NCBI RefSeq assembly: GCF_910579375.1
Contig: NZ_CAJTUJ010000040.1
Location: forward strand, 1 to 14,046
Reading direction: 5' to 3'
DNA: 14,046 bases
Source: an uncultured Rikenella sp.
GTDB taxonomy: Bacteria; Bacteroidota; Bacteroidia; Bacteroidales; Rikenellaceae
Positions 1 through 5,860 of this stretch are shown one piece after another; position 1 is the first letter of the stretch, and every line of letters starts with the position of its first letter. The translations under genes and the position numbers were made by a program. The notes below the pieces were generated by a model. It was given only the letters and a program-made list of their open reading frames with translations, did not search any database and was not told where the DNA came from.

Positions 1-174
1 CCGCGGTAGTCCGAGCAGCTGGGATCGAGGCTCTGCGAATGGAAATCCAAGCACAGGCCACGGTAGTGGTCGCCCGAATCGTAGAACGCGGACGACCAGC
101 TGAATCCGAAGTAGCCGACGAGCCTCGCTACACCCCCATAGCCCGTGCGACCGAAGTCGCGGTAGCCCGGGGCG
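1..174 (-). pseudogene. FISUMP-domain C-terminal fragment 1 (cut by window edge)
   Basis: Read on the minus strand from about 174 down to 1, one open frame gives PAPGYRDFGRTG, then a G-x-F-G-F-S-WSS core, then LCLDFHSQ and a tail that runs off the window edge. This matches the C-terminal part of the Fibrobacter succinogenes major paralogous domain (FISUMP), whose hallmark is PA-x-GYR ... G-x-x-WSS ... L-x-F ... GF-x-[LV]-RC. No start codon or N-terminal part is attached: the homology begins abruptly at a GC-rich motif (gccccgggctaccgc on the minus strand) shared with the two other fragments near 3.0 and 3.6 kb. It is therefore not an intact gene. It could be a decayed paralogue or a silent donor segment. 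The end carrying the stop lies outside the window. Confidence 0.6.
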
Positions 175-203
175 GGCGGACAGGGCCGTCGCAGAGAATC
201 GAG

Positions 204-240
204 GTAAAACAACTCTCTCTCCGGAAGACCGAAGAGAGGG
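204..240 (-). terminator. Rho-independent terminator of the CoA-transferase gene
   Basis: On the minus strand a 10-bp stem (238-229 with 224-215, one G-U pair, 4-nt loop) is followed by the T-rich stretch gttgtttta. The + strand version has a C-A mismatch in place of the G-U pair, so the hairpin suits minus-strand transcription. It lies about 40 bases past the stop codon at 280-282. Confidence 0.65.
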
Positions 241-279
241 TGGATAAAATGAATATAACGAAGGATCGTAGAATACGGC

Positions 280-1602
280 CTACATCCCGCACTCCATCTT
301 AATATAGGTGTGGTGAGGGCCGAACCGTTCGAAAGCGGCGCGATCCAACTCTTCGCGGTGCTCCGGAGCGGCCACGCTGATGACCAGCCGGGCCCGTTCC
401 TGCAAGGTCTTGCCGTACAGGTTCACGGCGCCGTGTTCGGTGACGAACCAGTGCATGTGCGCGCGCGTGGTCACGACGCCTGCTCCCGGATTGAGTACCG
501 GGGCGATCTTGCTGATCCCTTTGTTGGTCTTCGACGGCATGGCGACGATCGCTTTCCCGTTTTTCGACAGCGAAGAGCCGTAAATAAAGTCGATCTGGCC
601 GCCCACGCCCGAGTAGTGTTTCGTGCCGATCGAGTCGGCGCAGACCTGACCGGTCAGGTCGATCTGAAGGGCCGAGTTGATGGCGGTGAAGTTCGGGTTC
701 TGGGAGATGATGTGCGGGTCGTTGGTGTACCCTACGTCCATCATCAGCACGCCGGGGTTGTCGTCGATAAAGTCGTAGACCTCCTGAGAGCCCATCAGGA
801 AGGTCGATACCATTTTGCCCGGGTCGGTCACTTTGTTCATCCCGTTGATGACGCCCGATTCGACGAGCGGCAGAACGCCGTCGGCGAACATTTCGGTGTG
901 TATACCCAGATTCTTATGTCCGCCCAACTGCGCGAGTACGGCGTTCGGAATCGCGCCGATGCCCATCTGAAGGCAGGCGCCGTCTTCGATCAGTTCGGCG
1001 CAGTGTTTCCCGATGGCGGTCTCGACTTCGTTCGGTGCGGTGAACGGCGCTTCGATCAGCGGGGTGTCGTCTTCGCACCAGATGTCGATCTCGGACATCC
1101 GGATCATGGCCTGGCCGAACGATCGGGGGACGTATTTATTGATGACGGCGATGACGGTATGGGCGCATTCGACTGCTGCCAATGTGGCGTCCACCGATGT
1201 CCCGAGCGATACGTAGCCGTGTTTGTCGGGCGGCGATACCTGGATCATGGCGACGTCGATGGGCAAGGCGCCGCAGCGGTACAGTTTTTGCGTTTCGCTC
1301 AAAAAAACGGGAATATAGTCGGCATACCCCTCCTGGGTGGCGCGACGCAGGTTGCTGCCGACGAAAAACTGGGAGGATTGGAAGATCCCTTCGTATTTCG
1401 GATCGGCATAGGGTGCCGGGCCTTCGGTGTGGAGGTGGTGGATGAAGACGTCACGGAGTTCGCCGCGGTCGCCGCGATCGCAAAGGGCTTTGATCAAGCA
1501 TTGCGGAGCGCTGGCCACCGAACTCAGGTGGATATGGTCGCCGCTCTTGACGACTTGTACAGCCTCGGCAGCCGAAACGATGCGGATGTTGGGGTTGTTC
1601 AT
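280..1602 (-). CDS. acetyl-CoA hydrolase/CoA-transferase family protein
   Basis: Cytoplasmic enzyme of 440 residues belonging to the class I CoA-transferase group that includes butyryl-CoA:acetate and 4-hydroxybutyrate CoA-transferases (Cat1/Cat2-like). The family moves CoA between acyl-CoA and acetate through a glutamyl-CoA intermediate. Visible signatures are VSPPDKHGYVSLG near residues 122-134, MGIGAIPNAVLAQLG at about 213-227, GIHTEMFADGV at 233-243 (E237 fits the catalytic glutamate), and GGQIDFIYG in the C-terminal half. Length is normal for the family. The ATG at 1602 is chosen because the protein then begins directly with the conserved N-terminus (MNNPNIRIVSAAEAV); an in-frame TTG at 1656 would add 18 atypical residues. 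No clear Shine-Dalgarno is seen, which is common in Bacteroidetes. It is single, divergent from the next gene, and has its own terminator. The acyl substrate (acetate/butyrate/succinate/4-hydroxybutyrate) cannot be decided from sequence alone. Confidence 0.9.
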   Translation of the reverse strand: MNNPNIRIVSAAEAVQVVKSGDHIHLSSVASAPQCLIKALCDRGDRGELRDVFIHHLHTEGPAPYADPKYEGIFQSSQFFVGSNLRRATQEGYADYIPVFLSETQKLYRCGALPIDVAMIQVSPPDKHGYVSLGTSVDATLAAVECAHTVIAVINKYVPRSFGQAMIRMSEIDIWCEDDTPLIEAPFTAPNEVETAIGKHCAELIEDGACLQMGIGAIPNAVLAQLGGHKNLGIHTEMFADGVLPLVESGVINGMNKVTDPGKMVSTFLMGSQEVYDFIDDNPGVLMMDVGYTNDPHIISQNPNFTAINSALQIDLTGQVCADSIGTKHYSGVGGQIDFIYGSSLSKNGKAIVAMPSKTNKGISKIAPVLNPGAGVVTTRAHMHWFVTEHGAVNLYGKTLQERARLVISVAAPEHREELDRAAFERFGPHHTYIKMECGM

Positions 1603-1653
1603 AAGCGATGGTGTTTTTGCGTGTTTTTGGTTGGCAAAAAGTAAAGTTCCGGA

Positions 1654-1686
1654 CAAATTTAGGAATTTTAATTATCTTTACTGCAA
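1654..1686 (-). promoter_or_regulatory. possible Bacteroidetes promoter for the CoA-transferase gene
   Basis: The minus strand carries TAAATTTG (1661-1654), an exact match to the Bacteroidetes -7 consensus TAnnTTTG. A TTG lies upstream at 1686-1684 with a 22-nt spacer, slightly longer than the usual 19. The implied 5' leader is roughly 45-50 nt. On the plus strand a weaker TATCTTTA at 1673-1680 could serve the divergent gene at 1709. Assigned on motif only. Confidence 0.4.
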
Positions 1687-1708
1687 CTTACTTAACAAAG
1701 AATAGGTT

Positions 1709-2641
1709 ATGAAACGGTTGTTTACGTTTTTGGCGGTCTGGACGGCGGGAGTGGGGGTGTGTGCGGCGGCGCAGCAGGGGGTGGCGGCGGGGAAGGAGAA
1801 GGTCTATACGGTGACGGAAAACATGCGCTTTCCGGAGGGGACGCTGGTGCTCAGGAGCGGGGAGATACTGGTGTCGAATTTCGGGACGGATTCGCTGGCG
1901 CCGCTCAACCGGGAAGGACGGGGGTATATCGTTTCGCTGAATAAGGAGAATCGGATTCTGATTCCGGCGCGGGGGGCGCTGAATGCGCCGAAGGGGATGG
2001 CGGTCAAGGAGGATTGTCTGTTCGTGGCGGATGTGGGGTGCGTGACGGTTTTTCACCTGAAAAAGCCGGGGGTGCAGCCGGTGAAGATCGCGTTTCCGGA
2101 GGGGGAGGTGTTTGTGAACGATATCGTGGCGATGGGGGATTTTCTGTTGGTGTCGGTGACGAATACGGGACATATTTATGCGCTGGATGTGCGGGATTGC
2201 GAGGCGGTGTGGGGGGCGCGGAGGCCGGTGCCGAAGCTGGTGGCGACGATTCCGGGGGCGAACGGGCTGGCGGAGCATGAGGGGACGTTGTACGTGGCGT
2301 CGTATGATCCGGAGGAGAGGCCGGGGGCGGAAAATGGTATTTATGCGGTGAATATGACGGATTTGACGGCGGAACCGGTGAATCTGATGGGGGATCGGTT
2401 CGGTCAGTACGACGGGGTGGCGGTCTCGGGGGATGGCAAGAGGCTCTATTTCAGCAACTGGAGGGGGGAGAACGGTGCGGGAGAGGTGGGCTTTGTCGAT
2501 CTGACGCCGGAGGGGAAAAATGCGGTGACGGTGTTGGATTTGGGGGTGGAGCTGCGGGGGCCGGCGGATATTTCGGTGGCTAAGGGATATTTGGTTGTGC
2601 CGGATTTGCCGGCGAGCAGGGTCTATATGGTGGCGTTGTAG
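1709..2641 (+). CDS. exported SMP-30/gluconolactonase-like beta-propeller protein
   Basis: Protein of 310 residues. Residues 1-21 look like a Sec signal peptide (MKRLF, hydrophobic core, cleavage near CAAA-Q), with no lipobox positioned for lipidation, so it is probably periplasmic. The rest shows repeating hydrophobic strand patterns of an SMP-30/NHL-type six-bladed propeller: FPEG (E43), NAPKGMAV (92-99), VND (136-138), GANGLAEH with N185, YDGVAVS with D235, and GPADISV near the end. E43, N137, N185 and D235 sit in the order of the metal-binding Glu/Asn/Asn/Asp of SMP-30 lactonases. That makes a metal-dependent lactonase possible, but a non-enzymatic propeller is equally plausible. Codon use is extremely G-rich (GGG, GCG), also seen in the later regulator gene. 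It is monocistronic, between the divergent CoA-transferase and a strong terminator. Start ATG at 1709 follows the A-rich aacaaagaataggtt. Confidence 0.75.
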   Translation: MKRLFTFLAVWTAGVGVCAAAQQGVAAGKEKVYTVTENMRFPEGTLVLRSGEILVSNFGTDSLAPLNREGRGYIVSLNKENRILIPARGALNAPKGMAVKEDCLFVADVGCVTVFHLKKPGVQPVKIAFPEGEVFVNDIVAMGDFLLVSVTNTGHIYALDVRDCEAVWGARRPVPKLVATIPGANGLAEHEGTLYVASYDPEERPGAENGIYAVNMTDLTAEPVNLMGDRFGQYDGVAVSGDGKRLYFSNWRGENGAGEVGFVDLTPEGKNAVTVLDLGVELRGPADISVAKGYLVVPDLPASRVYMVAL

Positions 2642-2669
2642 TTTTTGTGGGCTTTTGAGTTTTTTCGTT

Positions 2670-2699
2670 GCCTCGCCGACTGTTCGGCGAGGCTTTTTT
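2670..2699 (+). terminator. Rho-independent terminator after the SMP-30-like gene
   Basis: Perfect 10-bp GC-rich stem (2670-2679 with 2684-2693), 4-nt loop ctgt, followed by six T. It starts 29 bases after the stop codon. Confidence 0.9.
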
Positions 2700-2828
2700 G
2701 TGGCTTGGGGTATGGTTCCAGGGAGAGGTTTCGGGCCGCTGCTGCCGGCTGCTTAGGGTAGCTTTTGGGGTAGAGGCTGCCCTTATTTTTAGGGTAGACC
2801 CGGCCATCAAAAGACGCTAAGCGTCCGT

Positions 2829-3012
2829 TTATTCCGAGAGGCAACGCAACTGAAAACCGTGGGCGAATCCGTTCGCTGCGTTGAGGCTGATATATTGCGA
2901 CAGGAAATTCAGATCCATGCCACCGTTTCCTCGGACTGTGGATGACCAACTGTATCCGTTGTTTCCGACTCCGCCCAGTTCGCCGGTGGCATAATAGCGG
3001 AAGCCCGGGGCG
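2829..3012 (-). pseudogene. FISUMP-domain C-terminal fragment 2
   Basis: The minus strand reads APGFRYYATGELGGVG, NNGYSWSSTVRG, then MDLNFLSQYISL and HGFQLRCLSE followed by a TAA stop at 2829-2831. This is the last ~58 residues of a FISUMP domain. No start codon or N-terminal domain precedes it: upstream of the GCCCCGGGC motif the frame runs into a repeat (gcgcccacagggcgtttt at 3012-3029) and the 3033-3048 arm of an inverted repeat. The last codons (GGTTTTCAGYTGCGTTGCCTCTCGGAA plus TAA, Y = C or T) are identical in protein to fragment 3, whereas the interior is almost wholly different. Either a relic of a paralogue family or a silent 3' cassette. Confidence 0.65.
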
Positions 3013-3029
3013 CGCCCACAGGGCGTTTT
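3012..3029 (+). repeat. gcgccca-nn-gggcgtttt repeat, copy 1
   Basis: gcgcccacagggcgtttt forms a short cgccc/gggcg stem followed by T residues. A second copy (gcgcccatcgggcgtttt) is at 13703-13720, and the flanks stay similar (attgg versus gttagg). Here it abuts the 5' boundary of FISUMP fragment 2. It could act as a weak terminator on the plus strand or be a border of a repeated element. Confidence 0.55.
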
Positions 3030-3120
3030 ATTGGCTGCCTCTACCCCAAGGCGACTTTACCTAAAGGAACGTCGGGGGATTTTCAAGAGGGATGCGAGTC
3101 TCCCTTGAATGTGCTTTTTG

Positions 3121-3232
3121 CCTACTTTTTAACTGCGTTTCGCTTGTTTTCCTCCTCGCCGTTCGGCAATCAGCGAAACTACGTTTGCATGCCCTCACTG
3201 GCAGCGTCGGTTACCACATAATAAAAAGTAGG
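3121..3232. repeat. nested intergenic palindrome
   Basis: Outer arms cctacttttta (3121-3131) and taaaaagtagg (3222-3232) are perfectly complementary over 11 bp. Inside them gtttcgct (3137-3144) pairs with agcgaaac (3172-3179), and a gcc-gttc-ggc hairpin sits at 3158-3167. The layout resembles repetitive extragenic palindromes or a tiny non-autonomous element. No coding frame is supported across it. Confidence 0.5.
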
Positions 3233-3336
3233 GGCCCCCGCGGCCTAAGCGGATCAGAGAGAAGAGATAAACAGTCTCCTTGACATGGACAGCCGCCCGA
3301 CGTTAATTCGAAAACATCGAGGTCTGTCTGCGCGTC

Positions 3337-3351
3337 GGCCGGGCAGGCCCC
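3337..3351 (+). repeat. 15-bp repeat, inverted relative to 13930-13944
   Basis: ggccgggcaggcccc here is the exact reverse complement of ggggcctgcccggcc at 13930-13944. The match links this intergenic block with the right end of the window. Confidence 0.5.
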
Positions 3352-3446
3352 GCAAGGCCCTGATAACCCCATCAAACGCCTCTATGGGGTCCCGCGGTGG
3401 GCAATGGGGGGCGAGGCTGCCCGGTTCGCGTGCCTCTCGTTCCCGT

Positions 3447-3650
3447 TTATTCCGAGAGGCAACGCAGCTGAAAACCGTAAGCCCGATAGAGAGCACGGCC
3501 CGAATAGAAGTACCTCATGTTGAAATCCAGGTAAAAACCGCAGCCCTCCTCCGTCGAAGCAGACCACACCGATCCGACCGTGCCTGTAGTGACGAGTGCT
3601 CCAAAACAACCCTCGTTACCCGCGTCGCGGTAGCCCGGGGCGGGAAAGCG
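3447..3650 (-). pseudogene. FISUMP-domain C-terminal fragment 3
   Basis: The minus strand reads RFPAPGYRDAGNEG, a variable stretch, SVWSAS, then FYLDFNMRYFYSG and YGFQLRCLSE with a TAA stop at 3447-3449: the final ~67 residues of a FISUMP domain. The frame stays open upstream to about 3737 but only from a TTG and without FISUMP similarity, and it would run into the ribosome-binding region of the divergent gene at 3749, so a full gene is unlikely. The RFPA-x-GYR entry point and GFQLRCLSE exit are the same as in fragments 1 and 2; the interior has diverged in aromatic and small polar residues. A relic or a silent cassette. Confidence 0.65.
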
Positions 3651-3748
3651 GGAAACGGCGGATTGGCCGATCGCTTGGACGGTTCGGACGGAAAGGCTAT
3701 TTTTGTCCTCTACGAATGCGGTGCATTCTCGTTTCAAAAAGAAAAGGA

Positions 3749-4618
3749 ATGAAAAATTCAGTCTGGATTTGGGCGCTTCCGGGCCTGCTGGGGCTCGCAG
3801 GATGTAATAAAACGAACGATCCGATGCCGCCGGAGCATTCGAAGTGGATCGCCCGAATCGTAAGTTATACGCCCGCTCCCGGACAATTCGTCAATTCGGA
3901 GATGGGAACCCGGGAGGCGGCTGAATCGCTTGTCGGCGGGAAAAAGGGATGTCTCTCCCTGGGAGGCTTCGGCGGGGCGGTCGTCTTCGAGTTCGATCAC
4001 GAACTCAAAAATATCGAGGGGCCTGATTTCGTCATTTTCGGAAACGCTTTCGACGGGAGTTCCGAACCGGGCGTTGTCGAGGTCAGTCCGGACGGAGAAC
4101 GCTGGTATCGGTTGCGCGGGGCGGCGGACGAGGCGACGGGAAGCGTGGCGGATTACGAGATAACCTACTTCCGACCGAAGCAGGTGGCGCAGGCGGAGGA
4201 GGTGGTATGGACGGACAATCGGGGAGGGAGCGGGACGATCGAGGCGTTGGCGACTATCCATCCGCAGAGTTATTGGCCGGCGGCGGCGCAAGGGGAGCGG
4301 ACGATCGTTTTCCGGGGGCTCCGATTGCCGGATCCGGCGGAGTGGAACGGGGTGAAGTATGTGCTGCGCGATCTGGGGGAGGGATATGCGGACAACTGGT
4401 CGCCGGATTATACGACGGTGGTCGGCGGAGATCCGGATACGCGGTACGGCAATAAATTCGACATCGATCGGGCGGTGGACGAGGCGGGGCGGAGGGTCGA
4501 GCTCCGGACGGTCAAGCAAATTCGGGTCTATACGGCGGTCAATCAGCAGGTTGGAGGAACGCTGGGCGAGGTTTCTACCGAAATTTGCGGGGCGTTGTCG
4601 TTGTCGGCCGGGCTGTAA
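3749..4618 (+). CDS. surface lipoprotein, Bacteroidetes 'cell surface protein' type
   Basis: Protein of 289 residues with a lipoprotein signal peptide: MKNSVW, hydrophobic core, lipobox LAGC with the lipidated Cys at 19. The mature part carries blocks I associate with a Bacteroidetes family annotated only as cell surface protein: APGQFVN, SLGGFGGAVVFEFDH, FVIFGNAFDGSSEPG, YEITYFRP, VWTDNRGGSG, IHPQSYWP, LGEGYADNW, FDIDRAVDEAGR and a final IRVYTAVNQQVGGTLGEVSTEI. The alternating pattern suggests an all-beta, possibly carbohydrate- or ligand-binding fold. Homologues are often near TonB-dependent uptake genes, but none is here, so no substrate is proposed. The ATG at 3749 is chosen because AAAAGGA lies just upstream and the lipobox then sits at normal distance; the frame is open back to 3596, overlapping FISUMP fragment 3. 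It appears to be a single-gene unit; I saw no convincing terminator after it. Confidence 0.7.
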   Translation: MKNSVWIWALPGLLGLAGCNKTNDPMPPEHSKWIARIVSYTPAPGQFVNSEMGTREAAESLVGGKKGCLSLGGFGGAVVFEFDHELKNIEGPDFVIFGNAFDGSSEPGVVEVSPDGERWYRLRGAADEATGSVADYEITYFRPKQVAQAEEVVWTDNRGGSGTIEALATIHPQSYWPAAAQGERTIVFRGLRLPDPAEWNGVKYVLRDLGEGYADNWSPDYTTVVGGDPDTRYGNKFDIDRAVDEAGRRVELRTVKQIRVYTAVNQQVGGTLGEVSTEICGALSLSAGL

Positions 4619-4951
4619 GCCTGTTTTTGTCATATCCGACGGAATGTGGCAAGTCGGGATTTAAGTGGTTGTCGGTTTGTTGTCGGCACTCTCCTGAATG
4701 AAAATTTGTCATAATTTTCAGTGGCCGGTAAAATAGTGACAATTATTTTTATTGATATATAAGTATTTGTATTTCATAGGTTTGTGAAAGGTGTATTTTT
4801 AGCGACAGGTCGGGTTTTCGGGTGATCTTTTCGGCGTTGATTTTTTGTCATATCTTTTTTCAGAGCCGCCGAGGGGTGGAATTTTTCCGGCTTCATCGCT
4901 TCGAAGCCTCTGTTTTCTGCCGGTAGGGTGAAATATTTATACATAAAAAAA

Positions 4952-4982
4952 TTTGCAGGTATGATTTATTGCAGTATCTTTG
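4952..4982 (+). promoter_or_regulatory. Bacteroidetes-type promoter of the fimbrial locus
   Basis: TTTG at 4952-4955, a spacer of exactly 19 nt, then TATCTTTG at 4975-4982, a full match to the Bacteroidetes primary sigma consensus TTTG-N19-TAnnTTTG. Transcription would start near 4989, giving a leader of about 160 nt before the regulator gene at 5151. Confidence 0.75.
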
Positions 4983-5017
4983 TTGTCAGATATTGAAGCG
5001 TCGAATGGGGGAGAGGA

Positions 5018-5065
5018 ATGGATTTTTCATTCGATAGGAGGATTTATAAACTTGGGAATCAATGA
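5018..5065 (+). CDS. possible 15-residue leader peptide
   Basis: ATG at 5018 preceded by the purine-rich gggggagagg, 15 codons (MDFSFDRRIYKLGNQ) and a TGA at 5063-5065 that overlaps the next ATG (5062) as ATGA, the classic arrangement for translational coupling. It lies inside the predicted leader of the fimbrial transcript. Too short to judge by similarity. Confidence 0.25.
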   Translation: MDFSFDRRIYKLGNQ

Positions 5066-5172
5066 TTTTGATTCCTTTTGGACTTTACGGAAACGAGTGG
5101 ATTTTCGGGGCGTTCGGTCGCGGGAAATCCGAATGGATATTTAAGCGATCATGGTCAGAGGGTTTGTTGTAA
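5062..5172 (+). CDS. possible 36-residue leader ORF overlapping the regulator start
   Basis: ATG at 5062 overlaps the stop of the preceding 15-codon ORF. It encodes 36 residues (MILIPFGLYGNEWIFG..., ending SEGLL) rich in aromatic residues and ends at 5170-5172, 22 bases inside the regulator gene that starts at 5151 in another frame. The regulator lacks a Shine-Dalgarno, so ribosomes terminating here could re-initiate upstream at its ATG. A chance ORF is a real alternative. Confidence 0.25.
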   Translation: MILIPFGLYGNEWIFGAFGRGKSEWIFKRSWSEGLL

Positions 5173-5789
5173 ATACGGGCGATGCGAGTTCGGCGGAGGT
5201 GGTGAGGCTGATGAATTACGGGGTGGACGGGTTGGATGTGGCGGAGGATGCGGGGCGGGCGAAAGATCGCTTTCTGGAGGTGGCGGAGTTGCTGGGGGTT
5301 GGAGATAAGCTGGTGGTGTGTTCGCTGAGGGATATATGCGTGGGGGTGGAGGATATTGTGGAGGTGCTGCTGATGTGGTCGCGCAGGCGATTCAAATTGG
5401 TATCGCTGGCGGAAGAGTGGCTGGAGGGGTGTTGGGAGATTTTGTGTCACGGGGGCGGAGAGGAGTTGTTGGCATGTATTCACCATCGGATGGTGCCGGT
5501 GTTGGGGCGGGAAACGGGTGGCGAGGGACGGACGAGGGGGCGGAAATCGACGGTGAGGGGTGGGCGGCCGAAAGGGTCGATCAAAATGAACGAAGAGAAA
5601 CTCGACCTGGCGGTGCGGATGTATTGTCAGGGGGATTTTACGGTGAGGGATATTTGCGATATCGTGCGGTGCAACGAACGGAGTATGTATCGGTACCTGA
5701 AACTCAGAGGGGTGGCGGGGATGAGAAAAATAAACGGAGCGGAGATGACGAAAGGGGTAGGAGAGGGGGGTAGCGGCGGAGAGATGTGA
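5151..5789 (+). CDS. catalytically degenerate serine-recombinase-like DNA-binding protein
   Basis: Protein of 212 residues aligning end to end with resolvase/invertases. Residues 1-90 follow the N-terminal fold: GFVVNTGDAS at the position of the catalytic GY-x-RVST, YGVD-x-LDVAED-x-G, then GVGDKLVVCSLRD at the position of GD-x-LVV-x-LDRLGRS, then EDIVEVL and FKLVSLAEEW. Residues 138-187 form a Hin-type helix-turn-helix: GGRPKGSIKMNEEKL, then FTVRDICDIV, then RSMYRYLK. The catalytic Ser falls on Asn/Thr, the Arg before it is Val, LDRLGR is replaced by LRDICVG, and the E-R-x-x-I-x-E-R-T helix is not recognisable. Strand exchange is therefore unlikely and a role as transcriptional regulator of the fimbrial genes downstream is the best inference. 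The last ~25 residues are Gly-rich. Start chosen because it matches the recombinase N-terminus. First gene after the 4952-4982 promoter; 71 bases to the next gene. Confidence 0.7.
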   Translation: MVRGFVVNTGDASSAEVVRLMNYGVDGLDVAEDAGRAKDRFLEVAELLGVGDKLVVCSLRDICVGVEDIVEVLLMWSRRRFKLVSLAEEWLEGCWEILCHGGGEELLACIHHRMVPVLGRETGGEGRTRGRKSTVRGGRPKGSIKMNEEKLDLAVRMYCQGDFTVRDICDIVRCNERSMYRYLKLRGVAGMRKINGAEMTKGVGEGGSGGEM

Positions 5790-5860
5790 GGCTCGGATGC
5801 GGTGATGAGAAGGCGGGTTATTTTTCGGAGACACGGAGTTTTTGGCGCTTAAACTAAGAT

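Larger units (their letters stand above)
2766..3048. repeat. 16-bp inverted repeat flanking FISUMP fragment 2
   Basis: tggggtagaggctgcc at 2766-2781 has its reverse complement at 3033-3048 with a single mismatch (15/16). The two arms enclose the FISUMP fragment at 2829-3012. Related copies in the window: ggggtagaggcggcc at 13878-13892 and the more diverged gggggcgaggctgcc at 3407-3421, which lies the same way just beyond the stop of fragment 3. An inverted-repeat-bounded segment could be invertible or be the footprint of a small mobile element; the sequence does not decide. Confidence 0.6.
2700..3748. other. gene-poor block with FISUMP fragments, repeats and palindromes
   Basis: No complete gene is supported here. 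It contains two FISUMP C-terminal fragments (separate entries), the 16-bp inverted repeat, the cgccc/gggcg-tttt repeat, an accccat/atggggt hairpin near 3367-3390, and a nested palindrome at 3121-3232. Small open frames are short, overlap repeats and show no recognisable protein. The last ~15 bases carry the ribosome-binding region of the gene at 3749. Confidence 0.6.
4619..5150 (+). other. AT-rich regulatory region upstream of the fimbrial locus
   Basis: About 530 bases without a gene larger than a leader peptide, clearly more AT-rich than its surroundings. It holds three copies of TTTGTCATA (4626-4634, 4705-4713, 4844-4852). The first and last lie within an identical 13-mer tttttgtcatatc (4624-4636 and 4842-4854). 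It also holds an isolated TAnnTTTG match (TAGGTTTG, 4777-4784), the full promoter at 4952-4982 and short leader ORFs after it. The repeated motif could be a regulator-binding site. Confidence 0.5.

Noticed and set aside
310..1644. 444-codon open frame on the plus strand
   Set aside because: Antisense to the clearly recognisable CoA-transferase; it exists because of codon bias in GC-rich DNA.
3447..3737. FISUMP fragment 3 as a complete 96-residue gene
   Set aside because: The only upstream start is a TTG overlapping the ribosome-binding region of the divergent lipoprotein gene, there is no signal peptide, and FISUMP similarity begins only at RFPAPGYR.
3596..3748. N-terminal extension of the surface lipoprotein from 3596
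   Set aside because: It would bury the lipoprotein signal peptide 51 residues inside the protein; the ATG at 3749 has AAAAGGA upstream and a normal signal peptide.
5151..5789. active DNA invertase controlling a fimbrial promoter switch
   Set aside because: The catalytic residues are missing and I could not find a convincing pair of inverted repeats flanking the 4952-4982 promoter.
5085..5834. 249-codon open frame on the minus strand opposite the regulator
   Set aside because: His/Pro/Arg-rich shadow translation; the plus strand encodes the recombinase fold and HTH.
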